A DNA stretch of 64,000 nt from a virus, in IMG/VR virus record IMGVR_UViG_3300042898_002309, positions 1-64,000 of that record; one strand, written 5' to 3'. Made by a program: the position numbers and the translations under genes. A model generated the notes under the pieces. It saw only the letters and a program-made list of their open reading frames with translations. It was not told the DNA's origin and searched no databases. Positions 26,701 through 34,482 of this stretch are shown here, piece by piece. How positions within the stretch are numbered: the first letter of the stretch is position 1; every line of letters begins with the position of its first letter.

Positions 26701-28124
26701 ATTTTATTAGAATCAATTGCATTACTTAAAAAGTGATCAGTATATGCTTTTCTTCTATTAGCATCTAATGGTTGACCATTTAATTTAGCTTGTGTAGTAA
26801 GTACTGTAGCAATTTTATCTGCTAAAGATTCTGGCATATCACCTCTTTGTAATGTAACAGGAATATCCATTGAAACACCTGCTCTATCACGTGATATTGT
26901 TACAGTTGCAAAACCAGACTTTTTACTACCTTTTACTGTATTAATTGTTATGTCTTGTAAATCATCTTCAGTTAAATCTGTTTGAGATAAAGGAACATAT
27001 TTAGTATCAGTAATACCAAAACTTCCACTTACAATTGGTAATGTAATTACTTCTTCTGGGTTATTAAGTACTTTTTGTCTTAACTTGTATAAGTTGTTAA
27101 TCTCATCTTCTTGTTGTTGTTTCTTTTGAGCAATTAAATCAAAGTAATATTTTTCATCAAATACTAATCCTGCATCTTCTTGTTGTGTACGTATTGTAGC
27201 AACTATATCTTTTGGAGAAGCAAGTGTTTGGTGTCTTCCAGATTTTGAAGTTAAACTTAATTTACCATCAACTTTAGTTATATCTCTAATATTTTGATAT
27301 ACCATTATACCGGTATCTTCAGTAGTTATTTTACCTTCATTATCAAAATATAATATATTACCTTCTTCATCAGATATAAGTGCTATTACACCTCTATAAA
27401 GAGGATTAGCATCTAACCATGCTTTATCAGTTGGAGTTAATTTTTCTTTTACAGATTGTGATTGTACTACTCTTAATTTTAATTTTTCACCATTATAAAC
27501 AACATCATCAGTATTTAATAATCTTTGTCTTGTTATATATGTAATGTTTTGAATTACACTATATATTAATGCTTTTTCTGGGTCTTCAAAATTTCTATTT
27601 TCATCTGTAATAAATTCAGGATTTATAGCTACTGCTTGTTGTGGAACAGTCATATATGCTGATACTGCTTTTTGACCTTCAAATTGTTTCTCAGTCCATA
27701 TTAAATTTTCCTCAGTACCATCAATTATATCAAAATTGTATTGATTAGTATTATGGTCCATTATTATTTCTTGTACTTCTTCAAAAGACTTTTCTTCAGG
27801 TGTAACATATTTTAATACATTATCTAAAGATTTAGAAAACTCATCTCCTAAATCAGCTAAATCATCAAGTGAAAATAATTTTTTATCTCTTAATTCTTTA
27901 AGATATTTTTTAACACGGTCATCCATACTAACCAATGTCAGTATATCTGGTACAGCTTGGGCATATATTAGTGCTTTGCTTTCATCAACACCTTCATATA
28001 CTTCTTTAATTAAAGTTTTTATATTAAATACAGGAAGTTTATCATCAACTATTCTATCATGAATTTCACCATATATTACTTCATATAAATCAATTATCTG
28101 TTCTTTATTTAATGCACAAGCCAT
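17715..28124 (-). CDS. Giant virion RNA polymerase polyprotein (DFDID motif) with SLOG-like and zincin domains
   Basis: This 3,469-aa protein contains the active site of the crAss-like/phi14:2 gp66-type two-barrel RNA polymerase: GGDFDIDKM with D2438, D2440 and D2442, preceded by VGVRIPVQGL and FLPAEAGNIIVAP (second barrel). Upstream are a SLOG-like nucleotide-binding segment (VVTGGQSGVAEAA near 757) and a zincin HEAWH at 913-917 followed by EEVLAEDFRSYA. The C-terminus has another conserved-looking block (KIAFSTKGYG to RLYEEFGYINP). In related phages this polymerase travels in the virion, enters with the DNA and transcribes early genes. The large N-terminal region (1-700) is unassigned. Three-base gaps join it to both neighbouring giants. 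The polymerase assignment is strong; roles of the fused domains are inference. Confidence 0.92.
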   Translation of the reverse strand: MACALNKEQIIDLYEVIYGEIHDRIVDDKLPVFNIKTLIKEVYEGVDESKALIYAQAVPDILTLVSMDDRVKKYLKELRDKKLFSLDDLADLGDEFSKSLDNVLKYVTPEEKSFEEVQEIIMDHNTNQYNFDIIDGTEENLIWTEKQFEGQKAVSAYMTVPQQAVAINPEFITDENRNFEDPEKALIYSVIQNITYITRQRLLNTDDVVYNGEKLKLRVVQSQSVKEKLTPTDKAWLDANPLYRGVIALISDEEGNILYFDNEGKITTEDTGIMVYQNIRDITKVDGKLSLTSKSGRHQTLASPKDIVATIRTQQEDAGLVFDEKYYFDLIAQKKQQQEDEINNLYKLRQKVLNNPEEVITLPIVSGSFGITDTKYVPLSQTDLTEDDLQDITINTVKGSKKSGFATVTISRDRAGVSMDIPVTLQRGDMPESLADKIATVLTTQAKLNGQPLDANRRKAYTDHFLSNAIDSNKINIQVKEDQEGIEYLEVKLIPNYDDLQSDDTPSSYRKIDLSKPEAYTIIKNHLLKAKHITNKITNKNTFYAANISYSNEGLKNGSFTDYIITGDKITEKEENYFDFVKPYIKIEYSKDSMSLKSGFNSYLRFDIPEDVLSNLPVTEFTEGETTEDDLETVINEGGVKFNPTNKDYKELNGSNIDSTDATINIGRDFTKGTAAATKKQAGQKNVPVTLPKVIIKPSQAMVDKTATQLNKLKATEVHITGDNLADLKSQEKINGYVLDLLEKLNEALDKPITKVVTGGQSGVAEAATIAAKKLGLTVEVNAPKQWMFRTKDNKDSKTKKAFLSRFGVTTAETTKAKTKAEDLSDEEEFKIITNNDIGGLLRGKTFARLFGKFFEKKDIANVEKWWSESPLKDHISLERITTIVNSNAFASWSGFGITLYEADGGTSVDLYHEAWHAFSQLFLTLEEKQELYDTMKKQDKWKNSSYLDIEEVLAEDFRSYAKGQGKFTGPIGRIFKKMLDFLRKMFGKITRRDMLRPRDIASVKEYYDKLYKGEFIDLQPSLKNIWTSFDVLNRSKTINTFDQSVFTIDEASLVSKSIDSIIASIIKTYNTSKNVTNGAERIFHNPQNRTELYKIAKVKIQQRVDAYTSQLEKTTLDNATAEEPDYFKEEALLGKVILLNKVIDNFGDIQKSLDGETKKGVVAFNIENTRFNVLKDTFTELEDDASEIGQTRVVKESTNGNIMSSKSLASEQTMMLLAGIFKMTKSSTGELVPVENALGFDELENVDKIWNKLARVLQGQLDPVDMYNVISKYRENYVEFAQLLDVLSNPFSFNPGNVGTVSEFDTETNFWQDFKKPRIPYVKLNINKTIIQKKQFDRATNTLIPEIATYESRLANASFDVYKVINEWTNNLINSDLESNEFIKTNDLLVNSIDIPKILKRFGNEEGVFKAKYAQEFLKAIGIEMDQESMEIEKIMATPRFSSNYGIDRIFNILQIVNKFAVSGTEEEKLAAQNFAEKPIQYLLNGLDDVLIKDKKSISGNEEVRARLRALAEIQNMFSNSFSNFSVLTPEGNRVFEHFMDSTLTRRMAAMNKVDNFTELTSDTVDINKRYRHMRWLNDNNNPHAKYSVLLNSLFILDPLSPDYGKKRPNAEIDIKNVSGTELLTTGSNKSNGVTTSSSDRTTKYLQEMNTMLLRGVQEFMRHASKQMSQSVSIDKIKTYDGKKADYLYVDISAFKPNSLNKGANEGFNIMLKYLAGEHERINRFNANINNKSLTGAKNMSNWAGYNRKVKTKNGEEKLAGSVFTAFDDVLTQSTKDELYAIKSDLIKYLDTDDALLEKIRKDVNTYFEKQTQANYNRLQKTRYIDSSLVEIVDSPELSRQQVDEVLVKAYTYNSWIHNYETVILTYGDLAQFNHDKEEFHKRNAGLTSPGRGFRTDLRAQSFINGPLFKNLYSEKRGFKQRVYNGTLNTAIIEEKVVDKSVYYDEYREALHEDWTERLKNNDTLSEKEKVDYANKMADTEIKEYTGMKEGDGQGHIAFDTYRMLKKLEGNWSDDQEELYRKIVNEEEVNARDIVEFFPPYKLQYFGNIESTGLTVTSFHKFSLAPLIPSVIKGAKLNALHELMLKNETDYVIFGTGSKIAHISSNESGGDIITDKNGSIDLNAKLTNNVAFVEYLKNQTEINKVYKEKTIFSTQLRKLILEGLYEKGIIASTDETQITNNKVLNYINHVSELSSLLKLELLDEIGFEQTTDTNGNSKYTPVDKESTEKLARFIRANLEKEDVLGDHLIEFITTTEDGELKFDLSLHPEASKIEKLILSVINKRLIKQKVHGEALVQVSAAMYEGVFDGGKLKNATDADIKKYVGSNFLPTYHKNADGFTAGMKVMVSLQGDFINLLNLKDKAGNTIGTIDKLNDLIKDDEWLEMADNRDAVTMVGVRIPVQGLNSMEFMEVYHFLPAEAGNIIVAPTEIVAKSGGDFDIDKMTIFMPNVSESGEYTKRTYASHTELEAAVNEAKANGEPLAKIFKLQKAALENELIQDIKNILALPENYASLIRPNGTYLLKGIADSLAQYVMDYDPKANMMSDQPNQSIKQDKETGKYASVISPTRVLESLYNIYKHESNVVGKKTLGLGAIENTFHTLFNSLGASMPSTYIHGKEKIPRDVRLFLKHNTLINNEKDSIDYGKEVVSLSNRYDADNINKIADLFAQAINGWVDVEKDAWIFFIQGNSEVAPILLYLLKAGVPVKEAIYFVSQPLVKEYVEEQRVAKSTFAEPLGKAADSVNYIPSNASRNVIAKHFNQKIKSDARYSVTTKLADEYFDDKAIPEFTENEMLNLIKDSRTDPEAANSELSKLMFLHYLEIEQQMNGVKKLKLNANADTSLKTSFSQIEDTESSLENLKDETKLDQTLLWKMINDSVTSSFFNGPMALQIGRPLFKMRYHPLITKWMVINNQDIRNSLEKTFGVNKKDLYVDTFRNDMISLILQNTLRKYNIDKFYKSYNVEETIPVEFANLPKFGAFVKKNKSGIPTMYIDKVTLEKEFENKSWSKSATDELSYNSKGLYALPISTFMNNGNSNKEEYFRFVAEREYLRSISPFSEISKTNEFVGELKKIKESKKDLPYEKQVRLAYEKILADKALSNTFNPSHLFKNTESAFAIRLSNILTKNPKLRLDYDVLDVMKSDSDKDNKMFNIYVNQKDYTNSLSNIYHKNLLDLANPKIKKSANEKENQYISDFFAQLPLYAFLQSGINKTKFNFVNIVDYTPFINVIEQEKNKLMSLLDNEEKGLAFLDEYYKVFNKQNSISNFEKSRFKDYFMDFNQEKKVTKSEYTLEPTISDFIFKYDDGDLTNVHYKNLVESNPTTVFINSTTDLELRDPSKQFKGQSFINKAAKGMNIALITALNNPVDNLATIPASKYFVVKDKWEEAIQNMKELIEAGNKIAFSTKGYGDINVMPQELFVYLSRRLYEEFGYINPNSTMFTDMLDLVAEKQGISDAEIDNLFTEEEDPFKC

Positions 28125-28127
28125 GTC

Positions 28128-31100
28128 TTAACAAATTGGTGAGTTATTTTTTAATTTACTAAATCTTTGTAATTTAGTTTGTAATTGAGTTTTAATTTTT
28201 ATATCATCAAAAATACTTAAATCTTTTTTAATATCATCAAGATTGTTTTTAGTCTCAACTACTGCAGCAGTATCTTCTTCAGTTATTGCTACTGGTTCAT
28301 TAGTAATTTCATATGCCATCTTATTATGCTTTTTAAAATTATCTATTAATTCTTCATTTGTAGCAGTATATATTTTATTTGTAGTTAATAATTTAATTTT
28401 TACTTTTTTATCATTAACTTCACTTACTATAAATATATCTCCTCTTACACTGTCAAAGATAGCTTTTTTAGCAATGATATAATCATCTTTAGATAAATTT
28501 TTATCACTTACTTTAGATCCTAATGCAACTTGTTTTTCATTAAATTTTAATTCTATTGCATTAATTAATGCATTACTATCACCAGGTATATTTCCTTCAG
28601 TAACAGCAATCATAGCATTTGCATAAGCTATCATTAAGTCACTAATTTTTCTTGCACTTTGCATTGGTTGAAGCAAGTCATCAAATTTAGGAATAACAAT
28701 CTCACCTTCTTCATTTACATCAATTACAAAATCACCTAATGCACTAGATGATTTAATAATTTTTTTAGCATCTTCTATTGATGTTTCATCAGCTGTAGTA
28801 TCTGTAGTACTTAAAGCAGCTAGTTTATTTTCTATTGCTTCTATTTTATCTCTTATAATAGCACCGTTTTCAAAATCTAAAACATCCATTACTTCTGCAC
28901 TTTCTTTTTTTAATCTTTTTAATTCAATTTCTAATTCAGCTTTAGTATCTGTAGTAGGTGTTTCTTGCACAACATTTAATTGTGCTTGAAGTTCAGTAAT
29001 TTGTTGAGTAATTTGAGCAGCTTTTTCTAAATCACCCATTACATCTCTTTCAATAACTAACTCATTTTCTAATGAATTTATAAGTTTTTGTATTTCAGAT
29101 CTATCTTGTTCCTCTGTTTCAATATTGATATCCTCAATATTTTTTAATGGTACATATTTATCTACTGCATCTACTGGTACTAATTCTACAGTACTTTTAC
29201 CTTTATCTACAATTTCTGTTGCAAGTTTAGCTGATTTAATATAACCATTTACATCATAATTAAGTTCAATTGGTAATAATTTTATAGTAGCTTTTTTACC
29301 TGTCATATTATACAACAAGTTTTTATAAATAGTTTGTTGTGTACGGTATGCATATTTTTTACTAAAATTATTTGTACCTTCTTTATTAAAATTATCCCAA
29401 GTAGCTTTTTGTGCAGTTTTAATATCAATTATAGATATGTTACCTTTATTATCTACTACTAATAAATCCATTTCACCTGCAAGTCCAGTATCTCCTAAAT
29501 CTTTATCAAATACATTTAAGTTATTTGCATATACAGTATACTTACCATCAATTACATCATCTTTAATAAGAGTTAATATACCATCTTTTTGTCCTGTACC
29601 ATTTTCTTGTCCAAATAAACTATCAAATGCACCTTGACTCATATTAGATGGTTTAATTAATTTAACATCATTAAAGAAATCTCTTATTAAACCATCTATT
29701 AATGTACCAGAATCTGCAGCTGCACTATATGATAAATCATTAATAATACTAAAAACTGATTTTTCAGTAAATTCTTTTTCTAATGCAGTTTTTATTTTTG
29801 CAAATTTTATTTCATTAAATTGTTTAAAAGTTTTATTATTTTTTATTTCTGAATCAAGTCTATCTAAAAATGCTTTTAATTTTCCACTTTCTTTAATAGT
29901 AGTATCAGCTTCAATTTGCATATAATAACCAACAGCAGTTGTTGTTGCTTGATTTATATATGGGTCTTTACCAGTTTCTTCTTTTTCTATATCTACTACT
30001 AGTTTAGTTACTCTTTGTGGTTCTTTACCATTATCAAATATGTAACCTTTTTTAGTTTTAGTTGCAAGATCTTCAAGTGATTTAACATCTTTTCCAGTTG
30101 TACCATCAGTAAATAATACATCAATTTCATCTTGTCTTTCAAGTAAATTAGTATTAAGTAAGTTAACTATACTTTCAAGATTAGTTGTAGCTTTTCTTGT
30201 AGTTCTTATAAATCTAATATAACTTTGAAGTGCATTAATATCAGATTTAATATTATTAGCTTCTTTAGATTTTACTTTTGTTTTTGGTAACTTAGTTTTT
30301 AATATATTTAAAATACCTTTTAAATCTTCTACTGATAATTGATCTAAAGTTTTACTATCAAATGTATTTGCTATAGATTTAAACTTAGGTATTCTAGCTA
30401 TTAATTCTGGTTCAACATTTTCAGTACCTATTTGAGCATTGTTATATTGATCAATTAATAAACTTTGAGATCCTAACCAGTTTTGTCTTATTATTGCAAG
30501 TGCTGTTGCATCTTCATTAGGATATGTACTATTAGCAAATGTATCAAATTCTTTTTGTAGAATTACTTTAAGATCATCTGGTATATTACTCCAAGGAGTT
30601 GTAACTGTAACTCTTTCAGGAATTGCATTAACTTCTTCTACTGTACTTGGAGTTGCACCAGCTTTTTTAAAATCTTTAATGATACCATTGAATACTTCTT
30701 CATAGTCTTCATTAATTTTTTTAATAAGTGCTTGGTAATCTTTCCATGCATCAGTTGTTTCAATATCAATTACATCAACTTCTGGTTTTGATAATTCTTC
30801 TATAGTATCTTTTAAAGTGTTAATTTTTTCTTTAATAAGTTCAGGAAATGCAAATTTATATGATGCAACTACAAATGCTTGAGTAGTAGCTTCTTCTTGT
30901 GATAAACCATTTAAAACAGCTTCAGTAATTAAATCTTGAACAAATGGTGTTGCCTCTTCAACTTTTTTAGGATTTTTAAAATACTCTTCAACAAATAAAT
31001 TTATTTCTCCTTCAGTAGCTATTTCATTGTCTATTGCTCCATCAACTACAGCTTGTAATTCTTCAACATCAACATCTATTTTTTCAAGTTGTTCTATTAT

Positions 31101-34100
31101 TCCTTTAAGATTTTCAAGTTTAGCTTTAGCATCCTCTAGTTCTTGTGAATTTTCATTATTAGCTTCTTGTTTTAACTTGTTAATTTCTTCTTCATTATAT
31201 CCTGTATCTCTTTTTAACTGAGTATTAAATGCAATTTTAGCATCTTCAAGTTCTTTATCTTTTTGTTTTTGCTTTTCATCTATTGTATCTTTTAATTTTT
31301 CATTAACAGTAAGATCTGGTCCAGATGGTTTATTAATATGTCTTTCAGCAATAGTGATAAAAGTTTCATAATACTCATTATATAACTCACTTCCTTCAGG
31401 AATTATTCTTTTATTAGATTCTTGTATAAAATGTGAAGGTTTATTATTATGATCTTCAATCCAGTCAGCAAATTCATCTAAGTCAACATAAATATCTTCA
31501 TCAGCTAATGCAGCTAATAAATCATTATACTCAAGATTAGTAATAGATTTATTTACAGTATCTTTTACATAGTCTTTTCTATTTTGATATAGATTTTTCA
31601 TCCAGTCAAAATTTCTTTTAACATGTTCTGCAAATCCTTCTGGTGTTAAAAATAAATTTACATATTTAGCAAGTACTTTATTTTCATTTTTTAAACCATG
31701 ATAATCAAGAATATGATTAAAGGCATCTTCTAAATTTTGAATACCTGTATCAGTCTTTAATCCATTTTCTACTTGTAATAAATCTTCACCTCCTTTAACT
31801 AAGCTTTTTAAATAATTAGTAAATGAATCTTTATATTTTTGTTTATAATCAACTCCAGCATCTTTTAAATCTTTTTCAACTTGTTGCATTGCTATGATAT
31901 CAGCATCTTCACCAGTTAAACCTTCTTTTTGTTTTATTGCTTCTATTCTTTCTTTTACTGCTGTTTTTGAAACAAAATGAGAATGATAATTTGTATAATC
32001 CTCCATCATGTCTTGCATTGCCTCTAATTTATTAGTTTTTTGAGTTACTTGTTTTTTAGATTTATCATCTTTAAGAGTTTTTAATACATTAATTTCTTCT
32101 GTTAATAAGTCTATTTCAGTTAAAAATCTTTCAGGATCAGTAATAAGTTGTATATCATTAACATTAATAATTTGACTACCAGATAGTTTATCTAAAGAAG
32201 TGTTTATATTATTTAGTCTTTCTAAATTATCTTTAAAAGATTCATCTAAAAATATTGCATTGAATTGACCTTTTTGCCATGCTTTTTGAAATACAGCAGC
32301 CATTTCATACTGTGGTGTATCTTTTTTATAATTGCTAAGTTTAACAGGAGATTTCATTTTCTCAGTCCAGAATGTATGTGTTTTTTGCATTCTTTTAACT
32401 TTCTCAATTACTTTATCAATTTTTTGTGAAGCAGCAACTCCTTCTCCAGGTTTTAATTTCATTGCTTCTTCAAGTTGTTCAGGTTCTAATTTTTGAAGAT
32501 CTTTAAAATTTTCTATAAACTGTTTACTAGTACCAGTTTCAAGCATGTGATATACACTAGATACAAAAGCAGCATTTTTTGCATCTTTTACTGCTTTAGT
32601 ATCTGCTTCTTCATCATCATGTATTCTTGCTACTCTAGATTGAGTACCATAATTAAAATATGCTGAGTTAAAAAACTCAATAGGATCTTTATAGATTTCA
32701 TTTAATGAGTCTACTACTTCTTGTGCTCTTATTTTACTTTCTGCAGTTTGTCTTATATTTTCTGCATATTTTTCTTTATTAAAAATTTTATTGTATCCAA
32801 TAGAAGCAGCTTTACCAATATGTTCTATACCTCCTTGTAATGAACCCATTGCAAAACCTGATGCAAATGTTTCCCAACCTTGAGCACTAAATTGTTTTTT
32901 GGTAGCATTTCTAACAGTACCCATTGAATAATCAAAAGTAGCTTTAGCTGGATCATAATAAGAATCCATATAATAATTCTTAGTAGCTTCACCTATAACA
33001 TCTTGAGAAACTTCTTGTAAACCTTCTACCAAGTTTCTTTTAAAATAACTTAATCCAACTTTACCATATGTTGCTGGTTTTTTTAATGCTGCTAAAGATT
33101 GTTTAAATCCTTTTTCTGCAATTTTAAAACCTGCTTTAGGATCTAGTATTAAATCAGCACCTTTTAATGACATAATTTTTTCAGAAGTACCTAATAATCT
33201 TCTTGCTGAACCTTGCATAATATTAGGTACAGTAAGTTTATTACTATAATTAATAAGTACAGCATTTTTTAAAGTTACTTCATTACCAACTTGATTTGCT
33301 ACTTTTCTATATTGTGCTTGTAAATCATCAGATGGAGCTTCACCATTTTCATTATAGTATTTTTCATACATTTCTCTGTATGTCTCATTTTCTTTCATTC
33401 CACCTTCTAGTCTACCTTCAGAAAGTGCCATGTTAATATTTCTTACATCAAAATAAAATGCACCAAAACCTTTACTAACTTTAGCTAAATTACTTAAATT
33501 TTTAAATTCATCTGCACCTGTAAATGCTGCTTTACCATATGCCCAACTATTTTCTATAGGATTTATAAATTTAGCACCTGCATTTACTGTAGCATTAAAA
33601 AAAGTTCTTGCAGCTCCAACATCTTTTAAACTATTAACTTTTTTTAATAATTTTGAACCTGTTTCAGCAATATTCCATAATGCTTTTGGAGCTTTTAATA
33701 ATGAAGCAATACCTCCTCTAAGTCCACCTCCAACAACTCCAACTGCTGTTCCTTCAGGTCCTGCTAATGTACCAATTGCACCACCAATAACGGCACCTTC
33801 AACCATTCCTTCTCCAAATATACCAAGTGTATAAGAAAAACTATTAAATATATTATTAACAAAACCTCCTAATCCACCTACACTAGAATAACCAATAGCA
33901 GCTGCTTCTTCATAATCTAATGCTTCATCAATGTCTCCACCAAAATTACCTTGAGCCATTTGAGCATAACTTTTAGGACCAGAGATTGCACCTTTTATAA
34001 ATAATGGTACAGCAGAATGTTGGAACATTCTTATAGCACGATCTATTCCAGTAGTTTGTGAGTTATACATTAACTCATTATTCATTTCAGGATTAAAACC

Positions 34101-34478
34101 TACTCTATCATAAGTCTTTTGACCAAATGCTTTATATTTTGCTTTATGTGCTCCTTGAGCAGAAGCATCATAACTATGTGGTCTTATAAAAGATTCATTG
34201 CTCTGTAATTTTTGAAGACTGTTAGTCATATAATTTGACCAATCTTGAGCAGTAGCAGGAGTACTTTTTTTATTTACTTGTCCTGGATAACCTACAACTC
34301 TTTCTTGTATTGGCAATTGATTAACAATTAAACTTGGAACAACAGGTTTATAAAGAAACATGTCTTTATGCATGTTAATTTTTTCACCATTAAATGGAAG
34401 AAAGTCCTGAAGGTCTGCTTTACCTTGTTTAAATAAATCAGGATTAAGATTTTCTGAATTTGTTGGAGTATCTGCCAT
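28128..34478 (-). CDS. Giant virion cargo protein with Gly-zipper segment, PD-(D/E)XK-like nuclease domain and UVR motifs
   Basis: This 2,116-aa protein has, near residues 212-262, a Gly/Ala/Val-rich hydrophobic run (GAVIGGAIGTLAGPEG, VGVVGGGLRGG) that could insert in a membrane. The middle is long coiled, Lys/Glu-rich helix. A PD-(D/E)XK nuclease-like domain follows: GEMDLLVVD (D about 1669), then ISIIDIKTAQ (D and K about 1684-1686) and a QxxxYK helix. Close to the end are two UvrB/UvrC-type UVR motifs (about 1809-1834 and 1853-1889; the second reads FENGAIIRDKIEAIENKL). It sits directly upstream of the polymerase gene in the transcript, with a 3-base gap. It is probably ejected with the polymerase, and the nuclease could act on host DNA or the incoming genome. 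Confidence 0.82.
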   Translation of the reverse strand: MADTPTNSENLNPDLFKQGKADLQDFLPFNGEKINMHKDMFLYKPVVPSLIVNQLPIQERVVGYPGQVNKKSTPATAQDWSNYMTNSLQKLQSNESFIRPHSYDASAQGAHKAKYKAFGQKTYDRVGFNPEMNNELMYNSQTTGIDRAIRMFQHSAVPLFIKGAISGPKSYAQMAQGNFGGDIDEALDYEEAAAIGYSSVGGLGGFVNNIFNSFSYTLGIFGEGMVEGAVIGGAIGTLAGPEGTAVGVVGGGLRGGIASLLKAPKALWNIAETGSKLLKKVNSLKDVGAARTFFNATVNAGAKFINPIENSWAYGKAAFTGADEFKNLSNLAKVSKGFGAFYFDVRNINMALSEGRLEGGMKENETYREMYEKYYNENGEAPSDDLQAQYRKVANQVGNEVTLKNAVLINYSNKLTVPNIMQGSARRLLGTSEKIMSLKGADLILDPKAGFKIAEKGFKQSLAALKKPATYGKVGLSYFKRNLVEGLQEVSQDVIGEATKNYYMDSYYDPAKATFDYSMGTVRNATKKQFSAQGWETFASGFAMGSLQGGIEHIGKAASIGYNKIFNKEKYAENIRQTAESKIRAQEVVDSLNEIYKDPIEFFNSAYFNYGTQSRVARIHDDEEADTKAVKDAKNAAFVSSVYHMLETGTSKQFIENFKDLQKLEPEQLEEAMKLKPGEGVAASQKIDKVIEKVKRMQKTHTFWTEKMKSPVKLSNYKKDTPQYEMAAVFQKAWQKGQFNAIFLDESFKDNLERLNNINTSLDKLSGSQIINVNDIQLITDPERFLTEIDLLTEEINVLKTLKDDKSKKQVTQKTNKLEAMQDMMEDYTNYHSHFVSKTAVKERIEAIKQKEGLTGEDADIIAMQQVEKDLKDAGVDYKQKYKDSFTNYLKSLVKGGEDLLQVENGLKTDTGIQNLEDAFNHILDYHGLKNENKVLAKYVNLFLTPEGFAEHVKRNFDWMKNLYQNRKDYVKDTVNKSITNLEYNDLLAALADEDIYVDLDEFADWIEDHNNKPSHFIQESNKRIIPEGSELYNEYYETFITIAERHINKPSGPDLTVNEKLKDTIDEKQKQKDKELEDAKIAFNTQLKRDTGYNEEEINKLKQEANNENSQELEDAKAKLENLKGIIEQLEKIDVDVEELQAVVDGAIDNEIATEGEINLFVEEYFKNPKKVEEATPFVQDLITEAVLNGLSQEEATTQAFVVASYKFAFPELIKEKINTLKDTIEELSKPEVDVIDIETTDAWKDYQALIKKINEDYEEVFNGIIKDFKKAGATPSTVEEVNAIPERVTVTTPWSNIPDDLKVILQKEFDTFANSTYPNEDATALAIIRQNWLGSQSLLIDQYNNAQIGTENVEPELIARIPKFKSIANTFDSKTLDQLSVEDLKGILNILKTKLPKTKVKSKEANNIKSDINALQSYIRFIRTTRKATTNLESIVNLLNTNLLERQDEIDVLFTDGTTGKDVKSLEDLATKTKKGYIFDNGKEPQRVTKLVVDIEKEETGKDPYINQATTTAVGYYMQIEADTTIKESGKLKAFLDRLDSEIKNNKTFKQFNEIKFAKIKTALEKEFTEKSVFSIINDLSYSAAADSGTLIDGLIRDFFNDVKLIKPSNMSQGAFDSLFGQENGTGQKDGILTLIKDDVIDGKYTVYANNLNVFDKDLGDTGLAGEMDLLVVDNKGNISIIDIKTAQKATWDNFNKEGTNNFSKKYAYRTQQTIYKNLLYNMTGKKATIKLLPIELNYDVNGYIKSAKLATEIVDKGKSTVELVPVDAVDKYVPLKNIEDINIETEEQDRSEIQKLINSLENELVIERDVMGDLEKAAQITQQITELQAQLNVVQETPTTDTKAELEIELKRLKKESAEVMDVLDFENGAIIRDKIEAIENKLAALSTTDTTADETSIEDAKKIIKSSSALGDFVIDVNEEGEIVIPKFDDLLQPMQSARKISDLMIAYANAMIAVTEGNIPGDSNALINAIELKFNEKQVALGSKVSDKNLSKDDYIIAKKAIFDSVRGDIFIVSEVNDKKVKIKLLTTNKIYTATNEELIDNFKKHNKMAYEITNEPVAITEEDTAAVVETKNNLDDIKKDLSIFDDIKIKTQLQTKLQRFSKLKNNSPIC

Positions 34479-34482
34479 TGAC

